17,628 nt of DNA from Falsiroseomonas sp044341625 (GCA_044341625.1 JBIIRI010000071.1:1-17628); one strand, 5' to 3'; positions 1 through 7,272 are shown, counted from the stretch's first letter. The notes: generated by a model not told the origin, from the sequence alone. Translations and numbers: made by a program.

Positions 1-207
1 CGGCTGCACCTGGCGTTCCAGATTGTCGGTATGGACGTCCACGATGCCGGGGATCAGGTGCTCCCCGCCCAGGTCCTGCGCGGAAGCCAGGTGGCTTCGG
101 CCCGGCTGGACCTCGATGATCCGCTCGCTGCGGATCACGACCGTGCCGTGGACGACCTCATCCCGCAGGACGAGTTGGGCGTTGGTCAGGATGGTGTCGG
201 TCGTCAT
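1..207 (-). CDS. phnM: PhnM, ribose 1-methylphosphonate 5-triphosphate diphosphatase (N-terminal part)
   Basis: Only the first 69 codons are present; the gene runs off the left edge. PhnM is an amidohydrolase-superfamily enzyme that removes diphosphate from alpha-D-ribose 1-methylphosphonate 5-triphosphate, giving the substrate of the PhnJ C-P lyase step. The visible part is the small N-terminal beta domain followed by the first metal-binding motif, seen as VDVHTDNLERQ near residues 55-65. Its HTDN form is the one found in classical E. coli-type PhnM. The ATG at 207-205 overlaps the phnL stop codon as ATGA, so translation is probably coupled. A second, differently signed PhnM homologue lies at 5480-6619. 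Identity rests on the motif plus position after phnL; the catalytic residues further on cannot be checked here. Confidence 0.93.
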   Translation of the reverse strand, partial: MTTDTILTNAQLVLRDEVVHGTVVIRSERIIEVQPGRSHLASAQDLGGEHLIPGIVDVHTDNLERQVQP

Positions 208-902
208 GCGGCCTCTGGCAGGGGGGAGACGTCGAACAGCCGGTCGGCCACGCGGTCGCGCACCTCGGCATCGTGGAAGATGCCGATGATCGCCGCGCCG
301 CGCGCCTTGGCTTCCGTAATCAGCGCGATCACGACCTCGCGGTTGGCGGCGTCGAGGCTCGCGGTCGGTTCATCCAGCAGCATCACGGCATAATCGGGGG
401 CGAAGCCGCGGGCAAGGTTCACGCGCTGCTGTTCGCCACCGGAGAAGGTGGCGGGCGGCAGTTGGTGCAGCCGGGCCGGCAGGTTCAGGCGCGTCAGCAA
501 CGCCTCGGCCCGCGCCAGCGCCGCTTCGCGCGGCACGCCGCGCGCGATCATCGGCTCCGCCACGATCTCCAGCGCCGGGACGCGCGGGATCACGCGCAGG
601 AATTGCGAGACATAGCCCAGCGTGTCGCGCCGGATGGCGCGCATGAGCCGGGCATCGGCCGTGACGAGGTTCACCATCGCGCCGTCATGGCGCAGCAGGA
701 TCCGCCCGGCCTCGGCGCCGTAATTGCCGTAGAGGCAGCGCATCAGCGTGGATTTGCCCGCCCCCGAAGGGCCGGACAGCGCGACGCATTCGCCTGGCGT
801 GACCGCCAGATCGATCCCCCGCAGAACCGGCAGCGTGATGGCGCCTTGCAGATGCAGGGTGAAGGATTTGCCCAGGCCCTCGGCCCGCATCGCCCAGCTC
901 AT
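204..902 (-). CDS. phnL: PhnL, C-P lyase ABC-type ATPase
   Basis: PhnL, 232 residues, is close to the E. coli length (about 226). It has all the ABC ATPase motifs: Walker A GPSGAGKST (44-52), Q-loop Gln100, signature FSGGEQQR (153-160), Walker B VMLLDE (173-178) and switch His210. In the known pathway PhnL is required with PhnG, PhnH and PhnI for transfer of phosphonate onto the ribose of ATP. No membrane partner is encoded beside it, as expected for a family that is not a transporter. Its ATG overlaps the phnK stop (ATGA at 902-899) and its own stop overlaps the phnM start. The assignment as PhnL rather than PhnK rests on operon order, the shorter length and the PhnL-like C-terminus ending soon after FHDAEVRDRVADR. 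Confidence 0.95.
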   Translation of the reverse strand: MSWAMRAEGLGKSFTLHLQGAITLPVLRGIDLAVTPGECVALSGPSGAGKSTLMRCLYGNYGAEAGRILLRHDGAMVNLVTADARLMRAIRRDTLGYVSQFLRVIPRVPALEIVAEPMIARGVPREAALARAEALLTRLNLPARLHQLPPATFSGGEQQRVNLARGFAPDYAVMLLDEPTASLDAANREVVIALITEAKARGAAIIGIFHDAEVRDRVADRLFDVSPLPEAA

Positions 903-1657
903 GCCGCGAGCACCGAGGCGACGAGCAGCTGCGTGTAGGGATGCTGCGGGTCGTCCAGTACGCGGTCGGTCAAGCCTTCCTCCACCACCTTGCCGTGGCG
1001 CATCACCAGGATGCGGTGCGCGAGCAGCCGCGCGGCGGCGATGTCATGGGTCACGATCAGCACCGCGAGCCCCAGCTCCGCAACCAGCGCGCGGATCATG
1101 TCGAGCAGCCGCGCCTGCACGCTGACATCGAGGCCCCCGGTCGGCTCGTCCATGAACACCAGGCGTGGGCGCGTCACCAAGGTGCGGGCGATCTGCAGGC
1201 GTTGCTGCATCCCGCCCGAGAACTTGCCCGGCGTCGCATCCAGCCGCGTTTCGTCGATCTCGACGCGCCGCAGCCATTCCGTGGCCTCGGCGCGGATGTT
1301 GCCGTAATGGCGCGCGCCGACGGCCATCAGACGTTCGCCGATATTGCCCCCGGCGGAGACGCCCATGCGGAGACCGTCGCGCGGGTTCTGGTGCACGAAG
1401 CCCCATTCGGTCCGCATCAGATTCCGCCGCGCGGATTCCCCCATGCCCAGCACATCCTGCCCGTCATAGGTGACGCTGCCCGCATCGGGTCGCATCAGCC
1501 CCGACAGGGCGCGCAGCAGCGTCGTCTTGCCGCTGCCGGATTCACCGACGATGGCGACAACCTCCCCGGGCCAGATGTCGAGATCGACGCCGTCCAGCGC
1601 CGGGATGCGGCCGAAGCGCAGCCTCAGGTCGCGGGCGGAGAGCAGGGGCGGTGTCAT
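899..1657 (-). CDS. phnK: PhnK, C-P lyase complex ABC-type ATPase
   Basis: PhnK, 252 residues from the ATG at 1657. I chose this start because it overlaps the phnJ stop as ATGA and begins the ABC fold at once (MTPPLLSARDLRLRFG). An in-frame extension to 1777 lies wholly inside phnJ and looks like read-through of the wrong frame. Motifs are Walker A GESGSGKTT (38-46), Q-loop Gln90, signature FSGGMQQR (146-153), Walker B LVFMDE (166-171) and switch His204. The C-terminal DPQHPYTQLL stretch resembles the oligopeptide-transporter ATPases DppD/OppD, to which PhnK is related. In E. coli, PhnK docks on PhnJ in the core complex and its ATPase activity supports turnover. Gene order and the tight coupling to phnJ support the name. 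Confidence 0.95.
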   Translation of the reverse strand: MTPPLLSARDLRLRFGRIPALDGVDLDIWPGEVVAIVGESGSGKTTLLRALSGLMRPDAGSVTYDGQDVLGMGESARRNLMRTEWGFVHQNPRDGLRMGVSAGGNIGERLMAVGARHYGNIRAEATEWLRRVEIDETRLDATPGKFSGGMQQRLQIARTLVTRPRLVFMDEPTGGLDVSVQARLLDMIRALVAELGLAVLIVTHDIAAARLLAHRILVMRHGKVVEEGLTDRVLDDPQHPYTQLLVASVLAA

Positions 1658-2505
1658 TCGGCGGCCTCCCGCGCGGCCTGCACTTCGGTGCAATGGTCGG
1701 TGTCCGAGCAGACGAACATCTTCCCGCCCTGGTCGTCCACGATGACCTCGTCCAGGTAGCTCTCCCGTGATCCGCACAGCGCGCAGGCATGCGGCGCGCG
1801 GATCGGGCGGAAGGGGTGGTCCTCGAAATCCAGGCTGCGGACGCGGGTATAGGGCGGCACGGCGTAGATCCGCTTCTCCCGCCCCGCGCCGAACAATTGC
1901 AGTGCGGGCATGCGGTCCATCTTCGGATTGTCGAAGGCCGGGATGGGGGAAGGCGACATCAGATAGCGTTCATCCACCATCACCGGATAGTTGTAGCTGG
2001 TCGCGATATGGCCGTGCCGCGCGATATCCTCGTACAGCTTCACATGCATCAGCCCGTAATCGGCCAGCGCGTGCATTCGCCGCGTCTCCGCGATCCGCGG
2101 TTCCAGTCGCATCAGCGGCTCCGGGATCGGCACCTGATAAACCAGCACCTGGCCTTCCGTCAGCGCGCGTTCGGGGATGCGATGGCGCGTCTGGATCACC
2201 GTCGCTTCCGCCGTGCGCTCCGTGGTTTCCACCCCGGCGACGCGGCGGAAGAAGGCGCGGATGGAGACGGCGTTGGTCGTGTCGTCGGCGCCCTGGTCGA
2301 TCACCTTCAGCACATCCGCCGGACCGAGGATCGCCGCCGTCACCTGGATGCCGCCCGTGCCCCAGCCATAGGGCAACGGCATCTCCCGCGACCCGAAGGG
2401 CACCTGGTGGCCGGGGATGGCGACACCCTTCAGGATCGCGCGGCGGATCATCCGCTTCGTGCTTTCGTCCAGGTAGCCGAAATTGTAGCCCGGATCGTAG
2501 CTCAT
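1654..2505 (-). CDS. phnJ: PhnJ, C-P lyase catalytic radical subunit
   Basis: PhnJ is the radical-SAM-type enzyme that breaks the carbon-phosphorus bond of 5-phosphoribose 1-phosphonate, releasing the alkane (methane from methylphosphonate) and forming the cyclic phosphate. The 283 residues match the family length. The C-terminal cysteines are Cys241, Cys244, Cys266 and Cys272, in C-x2-C-x21-C-x5-C spacing. From memory, the same residue numbers in E. coli form the 4Fe-4S site (first three) and the catalytic thiyl radical (Cys272). Gly32 sits in the PGHQVPFGSREMPLPYGWGTGG region, which carries the glycyl-radical position of the E. coli enzyme. All key residues are therefore present and the gene looks functional. 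It overlaps phnI and phnK by ATGA at both ends. Confidence 0.98.
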   Translation of the reverse strand: MSYDPGYNFGYLDESTKRMIRRAILKGVAIPGHQVPFGSREMPLPYGWGTGGIQVTAAILGPADVLKVIDQGADDTTNAVSIRAFFRRVAGVETTERTAEATVIQTRHRIPERALTEGQVLVYQVPIPEPLMRLEPRIAETRRMHALADYGLMHVKLYEDIARHGHIATSYNYPVMVDERYLMSPSPIPAFDNPKMDRMPALQLFGAGREKRIYAVPPYTRVRSLDFEDHPFRPIRAPHACALCGSRESYLDEVIVDDQGGKMFVCSDTDHCTEVQAAREAAE

Positions 2506-3563
2506 TCCGCGGCCTCCCGCATCGCGCGGACATTCTCGAGTTCCGATTGGAAATCGACGTAGTGCGGCAGCTTGAGGTGTTCGACGAAGCCCGTCGCTTC
2601 GACATTGTCGCAGTGATACAGCACGAATTCCGGCTGCTGCGCGGGGGCCACGGCTTCCTCGCCCAGTTCCTCGGCGCGCAGCGCGCGGTCCACCAGCGCC
2701 ATCGACATGGCCTTGCGTTCACCATGGCCGAAGACCAACCCGTAACCACGGGTGAATTGCGGCTTCTCGCTGCGGCTGCCCTTGAACTGGTTCACCATCT
2801 GGCATTCGGTGACGCCGATATCGCCCAGCTCGATCGCGAAGCCGAGCTCCGGCGGCGTGAATTCCACCGCTACATCGCCCACGCGGATCTCACCGACGAA
2901 GGGGTGGTTGTTGCCGTAGCCGCGCTGGGTCGAATAGCCGAGGCCGAGCAGGAATCCCTCATCGCCGCGCGCCAGTGCCTGCAGCCGCACGGGACGGTCT
3001 ACGGGGAAGGCGAGGGGTTCGCGCGTCAGGTCGCCGGGTTCGGCATCGGACGGCGTCTCCCGCTGCATCAGCCCTTCGCGCGCGAGCAGCTCGGTCACGC
3101 GTGGCGCCGCTGCGCCATCGGGCTCGGCCTCGGGTGCCGGCGCCGGCGGCTCTCCCGCCGCGGCCAGGCGAAAATCCAGCAGCCGGTGCGTGTAGTCGAA
3201 GGTCGGCCCGAGCACCTGGCCGCCGGGCAGGTCCTTGTAGGTCGCGCTGATGCGCCGGCGGATCGCCATCGCGCCAGTGTCGATCGGCGCGCTGGCGCCG
3301 AAGCGGGGCAGGGTGGTGCGATAGGCGCGTAGCAGGAAGGCGGCCTCGATCAGGTCGCCGCGCGCCTGCTTCACCGCCAGCGCCGCGAGGCCGCGATCAT
3401 GGCAGCTTCCCTCCGCCATCACCCGATCGACAGCGAGGCCGAGCTGTTCGGCGATCTGCGCGGCGTCGAGCTCCGGCAGGCCAGGGTTGCCGCGCCGTTC
3501 CTCGGCCAGCCACACATGGGCCGCGCCGATCGCCTTTTCGCCGCCCTTGGTCGCGACATACAT
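2502..3563 (-). CDS. phnI: PhnI, C-P lyase core complex nucleosidase subunit
   Basis: PhnI, 353 residues from the ATG at 3563, is one residue off the E. coli length. The start MYVATKGGEKAI is typical of the family and is preceded by GAGGAA eight bases upstream, inside the end of phnH; the longer in-frame extension to 3632 is rejected. PhnI works with PhnG, PhnH and PhnL to displace adenine from ATP and attach the phosphonate to ribose C1; alone it is a purine nucleosidase. Visible family blocks are YSTQRGYGNNHPFVGEIR (about 210-227), ELGFAIELGDIGVTECQM (239-256) and the C-terminal HLKLPHYVDF block. In that block His329 and His334 (H-x4-H) correspond to histidines thought to bind a metal in the E. 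coli complex. A Pro/Ala/Glu-rich insert lies at about 137-155. One base separates it from phnH. Confidence 0.97.
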   Translation of the reverse strand: MYVATKGGEKAIGAAHVWLAEERRGNPGLPELDAAQIAEQLGLAVDRVMAEGSCHDRGLAALAVKQARGDLIEAAFLLRAYRTTLPRFGASAPIDTGAMAIRRRISATYKDLPGGQVLGPTFDYTHRLLDFRLAAAGEPPAPAPEAEPDGAAAPRVTELLAREGLMQRETPSDAEPGDLTREPLAFPVDRPVRLQALARGDEGFLLGLGYSTQRGYGNNHPFVGEIRVGDVAVEFTPPELGFAIELGDIGVTECQMVNQFKGSRSEKPQFTRGYGLVFGHGERKAMSMALVDRALRAEELGEEAVAPAQQPEFVLYHCDNVEATGFVEHLKLPHYVDFQSELENVRAMREAAE

Positions 3564-3564
3564 C

Positions 3565-4128
3565 TCAGGCTTCCTCGATGCGGAGGGTACGGGGCAGGGC
3601 GGCGATGCGGGTGCCGGCGCAGAGGATGACATCCACGCCGCGCGGGAAGCGGGCCCGGTTCGCGGCCCAATCCGGCAGGAAGCCAGCCGGCGCGCCTTCC
3701 ACGCGCAGGTGATGCGTGTCGCGGATGCCCGGCCCGGAGAGGGTCCAGCTTGGTGCCTCCTGCAGCGACGACACCTCCAGGATCAGCGTCGCGCCGCGCT
3801 CCGGTTCTTCTTCCGTGCCGGGGTCGAGGTCGAGCAGCCGCGCGGCCGGGTCCAGCACGAAGGGGGCCGCGCCCGTGACCAGCGCGCAGCCGCAATGGAA
3901 GCGCACCCAGGCTTTGGCGTCTTCGCCGGCGGCCAGGCGCAGCGGCGTCGCGGCATCGACCAGGGTCAGCAGTACGGCGGCCGCCGCCGGCGACAGGCCC
4001 GGCGGCAATTCGGGCGGCGGGGTGATGGGCTGGATCCGACCCGGGCGGCTCATCGCCTCCAGTACCGCGCGGAAGCAGGCCTGGGCGTCGAGGACGGGGG
4101 CTGCGAAGCCGGGAAAGCGCGTGTCCAT
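3565..4128 (-). CDS. phnH: PhnH, C-P lyase core complex subunit
   Basis: PhnH, 187 residues, is close to the E. coli length of about 194. It begins MDTRFPGFAAPVLDAQACFRAVLEAMSRPG; the FR-x-VLEAMSRPG block is the most recognisable family motif. The middle reads DAATPLRLA and the C-terminal part is rich in charged beta-strand segments. PhnH has a fold like PLP-dependent transferases but lacks the cofactor lysine, and it dimerises at the centre of the PhnGHIJ complex. AAGG lies six bases upstream of the ATG as a ribosome-binding site. The gene sits nine bases after phnG and one base before phnI, so it is in the middle of the operon. Identification rests mainly on the N-terminal motif and on perfect gene order. 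Confidence 0.94.
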   Translation of the reverse strand: MDTRFPGFAAPVLDAQACFRAVLEAMSRPGRIQPITPPPELPPGLSPAAAAVLLTLVDAATPLRLAAGEDAKAWVRFHCGCALVTGAAPFVLDPAARLLDLDPGTEEEPERGATLILEVSSLQEAPSWTLSGPGIRDTHHLRVEGAPAGFLPDWAANRARFPRGVDVILCAGTRIAALPRTLRIEEA

Positions 4129-4137
4129 CGGCGGCCT

Positions 4138-4632
4138 TCAGCGCATCTGGGTCATGGTGAAGAACTGCACGCGCGTCGCCGCCGCGCGCCGCGCTTCCGC
4201 CAGCCGGCGCGCATCCTGTGCGGCGGCCAGCGGTTCGATCACGGCGGCGGCGATGGCGGGGCGCGCTGTGTCATCCAGCAACAGCGCATCGACCAGCGCC
4301 GCCAACTCCGCCTGCCTCGCATCGCGCCCGGCGACATAGGCATGGCCGACGCGCCCGTCCTCCAGCCGTACCGCGCAGCGCGTGACGGTCATCTCGCCGA
4401 GGTTGAAGGCCGCCCCATCGCCGCCGGCGCGGCCGCGGACCATGACCAGCCCGGTCTCCGGCCCGCGCAGGCGCCGATGCGGCGGCGGTGTGGGGATGTC
4501 CGCCAGATGCTGTTCGATTTCGCCGGCACTGGCGCGGGCCAGGATTCCCATCCAGCGCCGGCGCTCTGCGACGGGGGGCGATGGCGGCTCGGCTGAGGGG
4601 CGTGTTTCGGCCATAAGGCTGTCCAAATTCAT
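4138..4632 (-). CDS. phnG: PhnG, C-P lyase core complex subunit
   Basis: PhnG is the first gene of the operon and encodes a small core-complex subunit (164 residues from the ATG at 4632, 158 from the in-frame ATG at 4614; E. coli about 150). Family blocks are RRWMGILARAS (25-35), RGPETGLVMVRGRAGGDGAAFNLGEMTVTRC (roughly 56-86) and GHAYVAGRDARQAELAALVDALL. It binds PhnI and is needed for the nucleosidase/phosphonate-transfer step. The start is uncertain: the ATG at 4632 lies inside the putative PhnF palindrome, and a predicted promoter would start transcription within a base or two of it. The mRNA would then be nearly leaderless, or translation would begin at 4614 after a short leader. Neither ATG has a clear Shine-Dalgarno sequence. 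Confidence 0.93.
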   Translation of the reverse strand: MNLDSLMAETRPSAEPPSPPVAERRRWMGILARASAGEIEQHLADIPTPPPHRRLRGPETGLVMVRGRAGGDGAAFNLGEMTVTRCAVRLEDGRVGHAYVAGRDARQAELAALVDALLLDDTARPAIAAAVIEPLAAAQDARRLAEARRAAATRVQFFTMTQMR

Positions 4633-4647
4633 CTAGACGACTAGTTG
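4630..4647. promoter_or_regulatory. Putative PhnF operator (imperfect 18-bp palindrome)
   Basis: The sequence CATCTAGACGACTAGTTG is an inverted repeat with 7 of 9 symmetric base pairs, built on two CTAG cores separated by ACGA. GntR/HutC-family regulators bind short palindromes of this kind as dimers, and the site lies in the only intergenic gap between phnG and the divergent phnF. It covers the phnG start codon at one end and the predicted phnG -10 box, so binding should block the operon. The link to PhnF is inferred from position. Confidence 0.6.
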
Positions 4648-4666
4648 TCCGTCCGATTAGGGTCAA
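4638..4666 (-). promoter_or_regulatory. Putative promoter of the phnG-M operon
   Basis: On the minus strand TTGACC (4666-4661) is followed after 17 bases by TAGTCG (4643-4638). The -35 box is close to the consensus; the -10 box is weak. Transcription would begin near 4631, essentially at the upstream phnG ATG. The -10 lies inside the 4630-4647 palindrome, fitting simple repression. I found no equally good promoter facing phnF. Confidence 0.4.
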
Positions 4667-4709
4667 GGCGAAACTGCCACCCCAGGAAGGCCAGTAGGTT
4701 GAAGTTTCG

Positions 4710-5468
4710 ATGACGGTTGGCCCCACCCCTCCGCCGCGCCCGCCCGGCGGCCTCGCACGCCGTGAAGGCGTCGCGCTTTGGCGTCAGATCCAGCAGGCGA
4801 TCGAGGCCGATATCGCCGCCGGCGGCTACAAGCCGGGCGCAAGGCTGCCGACGGAGGCCGAGCTTGCCGTGCGCTTCTCCGTCAACCGCCACACCATCCG
4901 CCGCGCGATGGAGGAGGTGGAGGGAAAAGGCCTGATCCGCATCGAACAAGGCCGCGGCAGCTTCGTGGCGGAGGATGTGGTTGATTACCGCCTCGGCCCG
5001 CGCACTCGCTTTTCGGAAAACATCCGCCGCCAGAATCGGGAACCCGAAGGCCGTCTGCTGCGAGTGGCGGAGATGGCGGCCGATGCCACGTTGGCCGAGG
5101 CGCTCGGCATCCGGCGCGGCCGGGCGGTGATCGTGGCCGAACGCCTGGCGCTGGCCGATGGACGGCCGGTGGTGCTCGGCACGCATCATTTCCCGGCGGC
5201 GCGCTTCCGGCAGTTGCCGGCGCTGCTGGCGGCCAATCCATCGATCTCGGCGGCGCTCGCGGCCTGCGGGGTGCCGGATTACCGAAGGCTGGTCACGCGC
5301 ATCACCGCGCGCCTGCCGACGCCCGAGGAAGCGGCGCTGCTGCAGCAATCCCGTGCGCGGCCAGTCCTGGTGGCGGAAGCGGTGAATATCGACCCCACCG
5401 GCGCGGTGGTGGATGTCACCTTCGGCCGCTACGCGGCGGGCCGCGTGCAGCTGGTCGTGGATTCGTAA
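4710..5468 (+). CDS. phnF: PhnF, GntR/HutC-type regulator of phosphonate genes
   Basis: PhnF is a 252-residue transcription regulator. The N-terminal GntR winged helix-turn-helix spans about residues 20-88: LWRQIQQAIEADIAAG, then YKPGARLPTEAELAVRFSVN, then RHTIRRAMEEVEGKGLIRIE and the wing GRGSFV. The rest (about 95-250) is a UTRA ligand-binding domain as in HutC, with the conserved end VDVTFGRYAAGRVQL. Its place, divergent from phnG and 77 bases away, and its domain plan support control of the C-P lyase operon by a phosphate- or phosphonate-linked ligand; the ligand is not known from sequence. Regulators of this type are usually repressors. No strong Shine-Dalgarno precedes the ATG; GAAG at 4701-4704 is the best match. 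The second phnM-like gene follows after 11 bases, so the two are probably cotranscribed. Confidence 0.9.
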   Translation: MTVGPTPPPRPPGGLARREGVALWRQIQQAIEADIAAGGYKPGARLPTEAELAVRFSVNRHTIRRAMEEVEGKGLIRIEQGRGSFVAEDVVDYRLGPRTRFSENIRRQNREPEGRLLRVAEMAADATLAEALGIRRGRAVIVAERLALADGRPVVLGTHHFPAARFRQLPALLAANPSISAALAACGVPDYRRLVTRITARLPTPEEAALLQQSRARPVLVAEAVNIDPTGAVVDVTFGRYAAGRVQLVVDS

Positions 5469-5479
5469 AGGGGCGGCTG

Positions 5480-6619
5480 ATGGCCTGGTCGATCGAGGGT
5501 GGCGAGGCGCTGGTCGATGGTGCGCTGCGCCGGGCCGATGTCGCGCTGACGGAGTCCCGCATCACGCTGCATGCGCCGCCGGATGCGCGGCGCTTCGACG
5601 CGGCGGGGCTGCTCGTGCTGCCCGGTCTTGTCGACATCCATGGCGATGCGCATGAGCGCCAGATGCAGCCGCGGCCGGGCGTCGCGGTGCCGCCCGGCCT
5701 CGCGCTGCGCGATTCGGCCGCGCAGCTGCTCGCCGCCGGGATCACCACCGCCTATCTCGGCGTGACCCTGTCCTGGGAGCCGGGGCTGCGCGGCATCGAG
5801 GCCTGGCGGCAGACCCTGGCATCGGTCGCGCAGGCGCGCGCCGCCGCGGGCGTCGATCTCCGCATCCATTGCCGCTTCGAGGCCGACAATCTCGACGCGC
5901 TGGAGGAGCTGCTGGCGGATATCGCCGCGGGGCGCGTGCAATTGCTGGCCTATAACGACCATACGCCGGGGATCATGAAGCGCCTCGGCGATGCGAAGCA
6001 GGTCGCGAAATATGCCGGCCGCTGCGGCATCGCGCCCGAGGCCTTCGTCGCGCTGGCCGAACAGGCCTGGGCGCGGCGCGCGGAGGTGCCGGCGGCGCGG
6101 CTGCGCCTGGCGGAGGCCGCGCGCGCCGCCGGCATCCCGATGCTGAGCCATGACGACGCGACAGTCGCGATGCGCGGCGACTTCCGCGCCCTCGGCGCCA
6201 GCATCTGCGAATTCCCGATGGCCGAGGATGTGGCGGCGGAGGCTCGCGCGGCGGGCGAGCATGTGGTGATGGGCGCGCCCAATGTGGTGCGCGGCGGCAG
6301 CCATCTGGGCTGGTCGGCGGCGGCGCCGCTGGCGGAGCGCGGGTTGGTGACGGTGCTGGCCTCGGATTACGTCTGGCCGACGATGGCGGAAGCGGCCTTC
6401 GTGCTGGCCGCGCGCGGGACGCTGGATCTCGCCTCCGCCTGGGCGCTGATCTCGGCCAATCCGGCGGCGGCGACCGGGCTGCTCGACCGTGGGCGCATCG
6501 CGCCGGGGCTGCGCGGGGATGTGGTGGTGGTGGACCCCGCGGCGCGCGCGCCGGTGGCGACCTTCGCCGCCGGGCGGCTCGCCTGGCTCTCGCCGCTCGG
6601 TGCCGCGCGGCTGGGCTGA
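5480..6619 (+). CDS. phnM: PhnM-type amidohydrolase (second PhnM homologue)
   Basis: This 379-residue protein is a full-length PhnM-family amidohydrolase. Metal and active-site motifs are intact: VDIHGDAHERQMQPRPG with His54 and Asp56, RIHCRFE (128-134), YNDHTPG with His161, LSHDDAT with His224, the EFP and MGAPNVVRGGSH blocks (244-275), and ASDY with Asp296. The first motif reads HGDAHE, whereas the phnM at the left edge has HTDNLE, so the two copies belong to different subfamilies. The HGD-type is, from memory, common in alphaproteobacteria and usually given the same enzyme name. A good ribosome-binding site, AAGGGG, lies six bases before the ATG. The gene sits 11 bases after phnF, so it is probably under the same control. 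It may duplicate PhnM function or act on a related phosphonate intermediate. It ends 11 bases from the convergent HAD gene. Confidence 0.88.
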   Translation: MAWSIEGGEALVDGALRRADVALTESRITLHAPPDARRFDAAGLLVLPGLVDIHGDAHERQMQPRPGVAVPPGLALRDSAAQLLAAGITTAYLGVTLSWEPGLRGIEAWRQTLASVAQARAAAGVDLRIHCRFEADNLDALEELLADIAAGRVQLLAYNDHTPGIMKRLGDAKQVAKYAGRCGIAPEAFVALAEQAWARRAEVPAARLRLAEAARAAGIPMLSHDDATVAMRGDFRALGASICEFPMAEDVAAEARAAGEHVVMGAPNVVRGGSHLGWSAAAPLAERGLVTVLASDYVWPTMAEAAFVLAARGTLDLASAWALISANPAAATGLLDRGRIAPGLRGDVVVVDPAARAPVATFAAGRLAWLSPLGAARLG

Positions 6620-6630
6620 AGGCCGCCGCG

Positions 6631-7272
6631 TCAGGCGCCGCAGAAGCGCGCGATGTCCCCTGGCGAGTCGAACAGCGCGTCGGGCTTCTGCGCCGCGAGC
6701 AGCGACGGCCAGGCATAGCCCCAGCCGACGGCGCCGGCCGCGATGCCGGCGCGGCGCGCCGCGACGATGTCGCGCACCTCGTCGCCGATGGCGATCGCGG
6801 CCGTCGCGGGAATCCCGCTGGCGCGCAGGATTCGGCGGAAGCGCGTGGCCTTGCCGAACAGCGACGCCTCCACGGCCTGGTGGGCGATCAGCGCCGTCAG
6901 CTCTGGCCCCAGCGTGCGGCGGATCTGAGCGGCACTGTTGGAACTGGCGATGGCAAGCGTCACCCCCGCGCCCGCCAGGCGTTGCAGCAGCTCCAGGATC
7001 CCGGGGAACAGGGGCGGGGCAGGTGCCGCTTCCGCAAGGCGGCGGAGGTGGCTGCCGAGACGGGGCAGCCTCCATGTCGGCACGCCGAGCGCCTTCAGCG
7101 CCGCCTGGCTGTCCTGGCCGCGCAGGGCCTCGGCCTGGGCGGGGGCGATGGGCGGCAGGCCGAAATGCCGCGCCGTCTCCGCCAGCGCGCCGACCAGCCA
7201 GGGCCAGCTATCGGCGAGCGTGCCGTCGAAATCGAGGATAACAAGGCGGGGCGGGGAGGTATCCGGCGGCAT
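6631..7272 (-). CDS. HAD-family phosphatase, phosphoglycolate phosphatase-like
   Basis: The protein is a haloacid dehalogenase-superfamily hydrolase of about 213 residues. Motif I is ILDFDGTLADS with nucleophile Asp14 and general acid Asp16. Motif II is AIASSNS, motif III is the lysine in LFGKATRF, and motif IV is IGDEVRDIVAARRAG. A helical cap lies between motifs I and II, as in Gph-type phosphatases; the substrate cannot be told. The start is uncertain: ATG at 7272 or 7290 both give a proper N-terminus. A TTG at 7326 is also in frame but lies directly against the tRNA terminator hairpin. None has a good Shine-Dalgarno. The gene lies just downstream of tRNA-Asn on the same strand and converges on the second phnM gene with only 11 bases between them. 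A role in phosphonate use is possible but unsupported beyond adjacency. Confidence 0.87.
   Translation of the reverse strand: MPPDTSPPRLVILDFDGTLADSWPWLVGALAETARHFGLPPIAPAQAEALRGQDSQAALKALGVPTWRLPRLGSHLRRLAEAAPAPPLFPGILELLQRLAGAGVTLAIASSNSAAQIRRTLGPELTALIAHQAVEASLFGKATRFRRILRASGIPATAAIAIGDEVRDIVAARRAGIAAGAVGWGYAWPSLLAAQKPDALFDSPGDIARFCGA

Noticed and set aside
1658..1777. N-terminal extension of phnK by 40 residues
   Set aside because: It lies wholly within phnJ, and the ATGA overlap at 1657-1654 matches the other junctions of the operon.
1767..3332. Open frame of about 521 codons on the plus strand across phnJ and phnI
   Set aside because: It lies opposite two core C-P lyase genes with conserved catalytic residues; its product is Arg/Pro/Ser-rich and unrecognisable.
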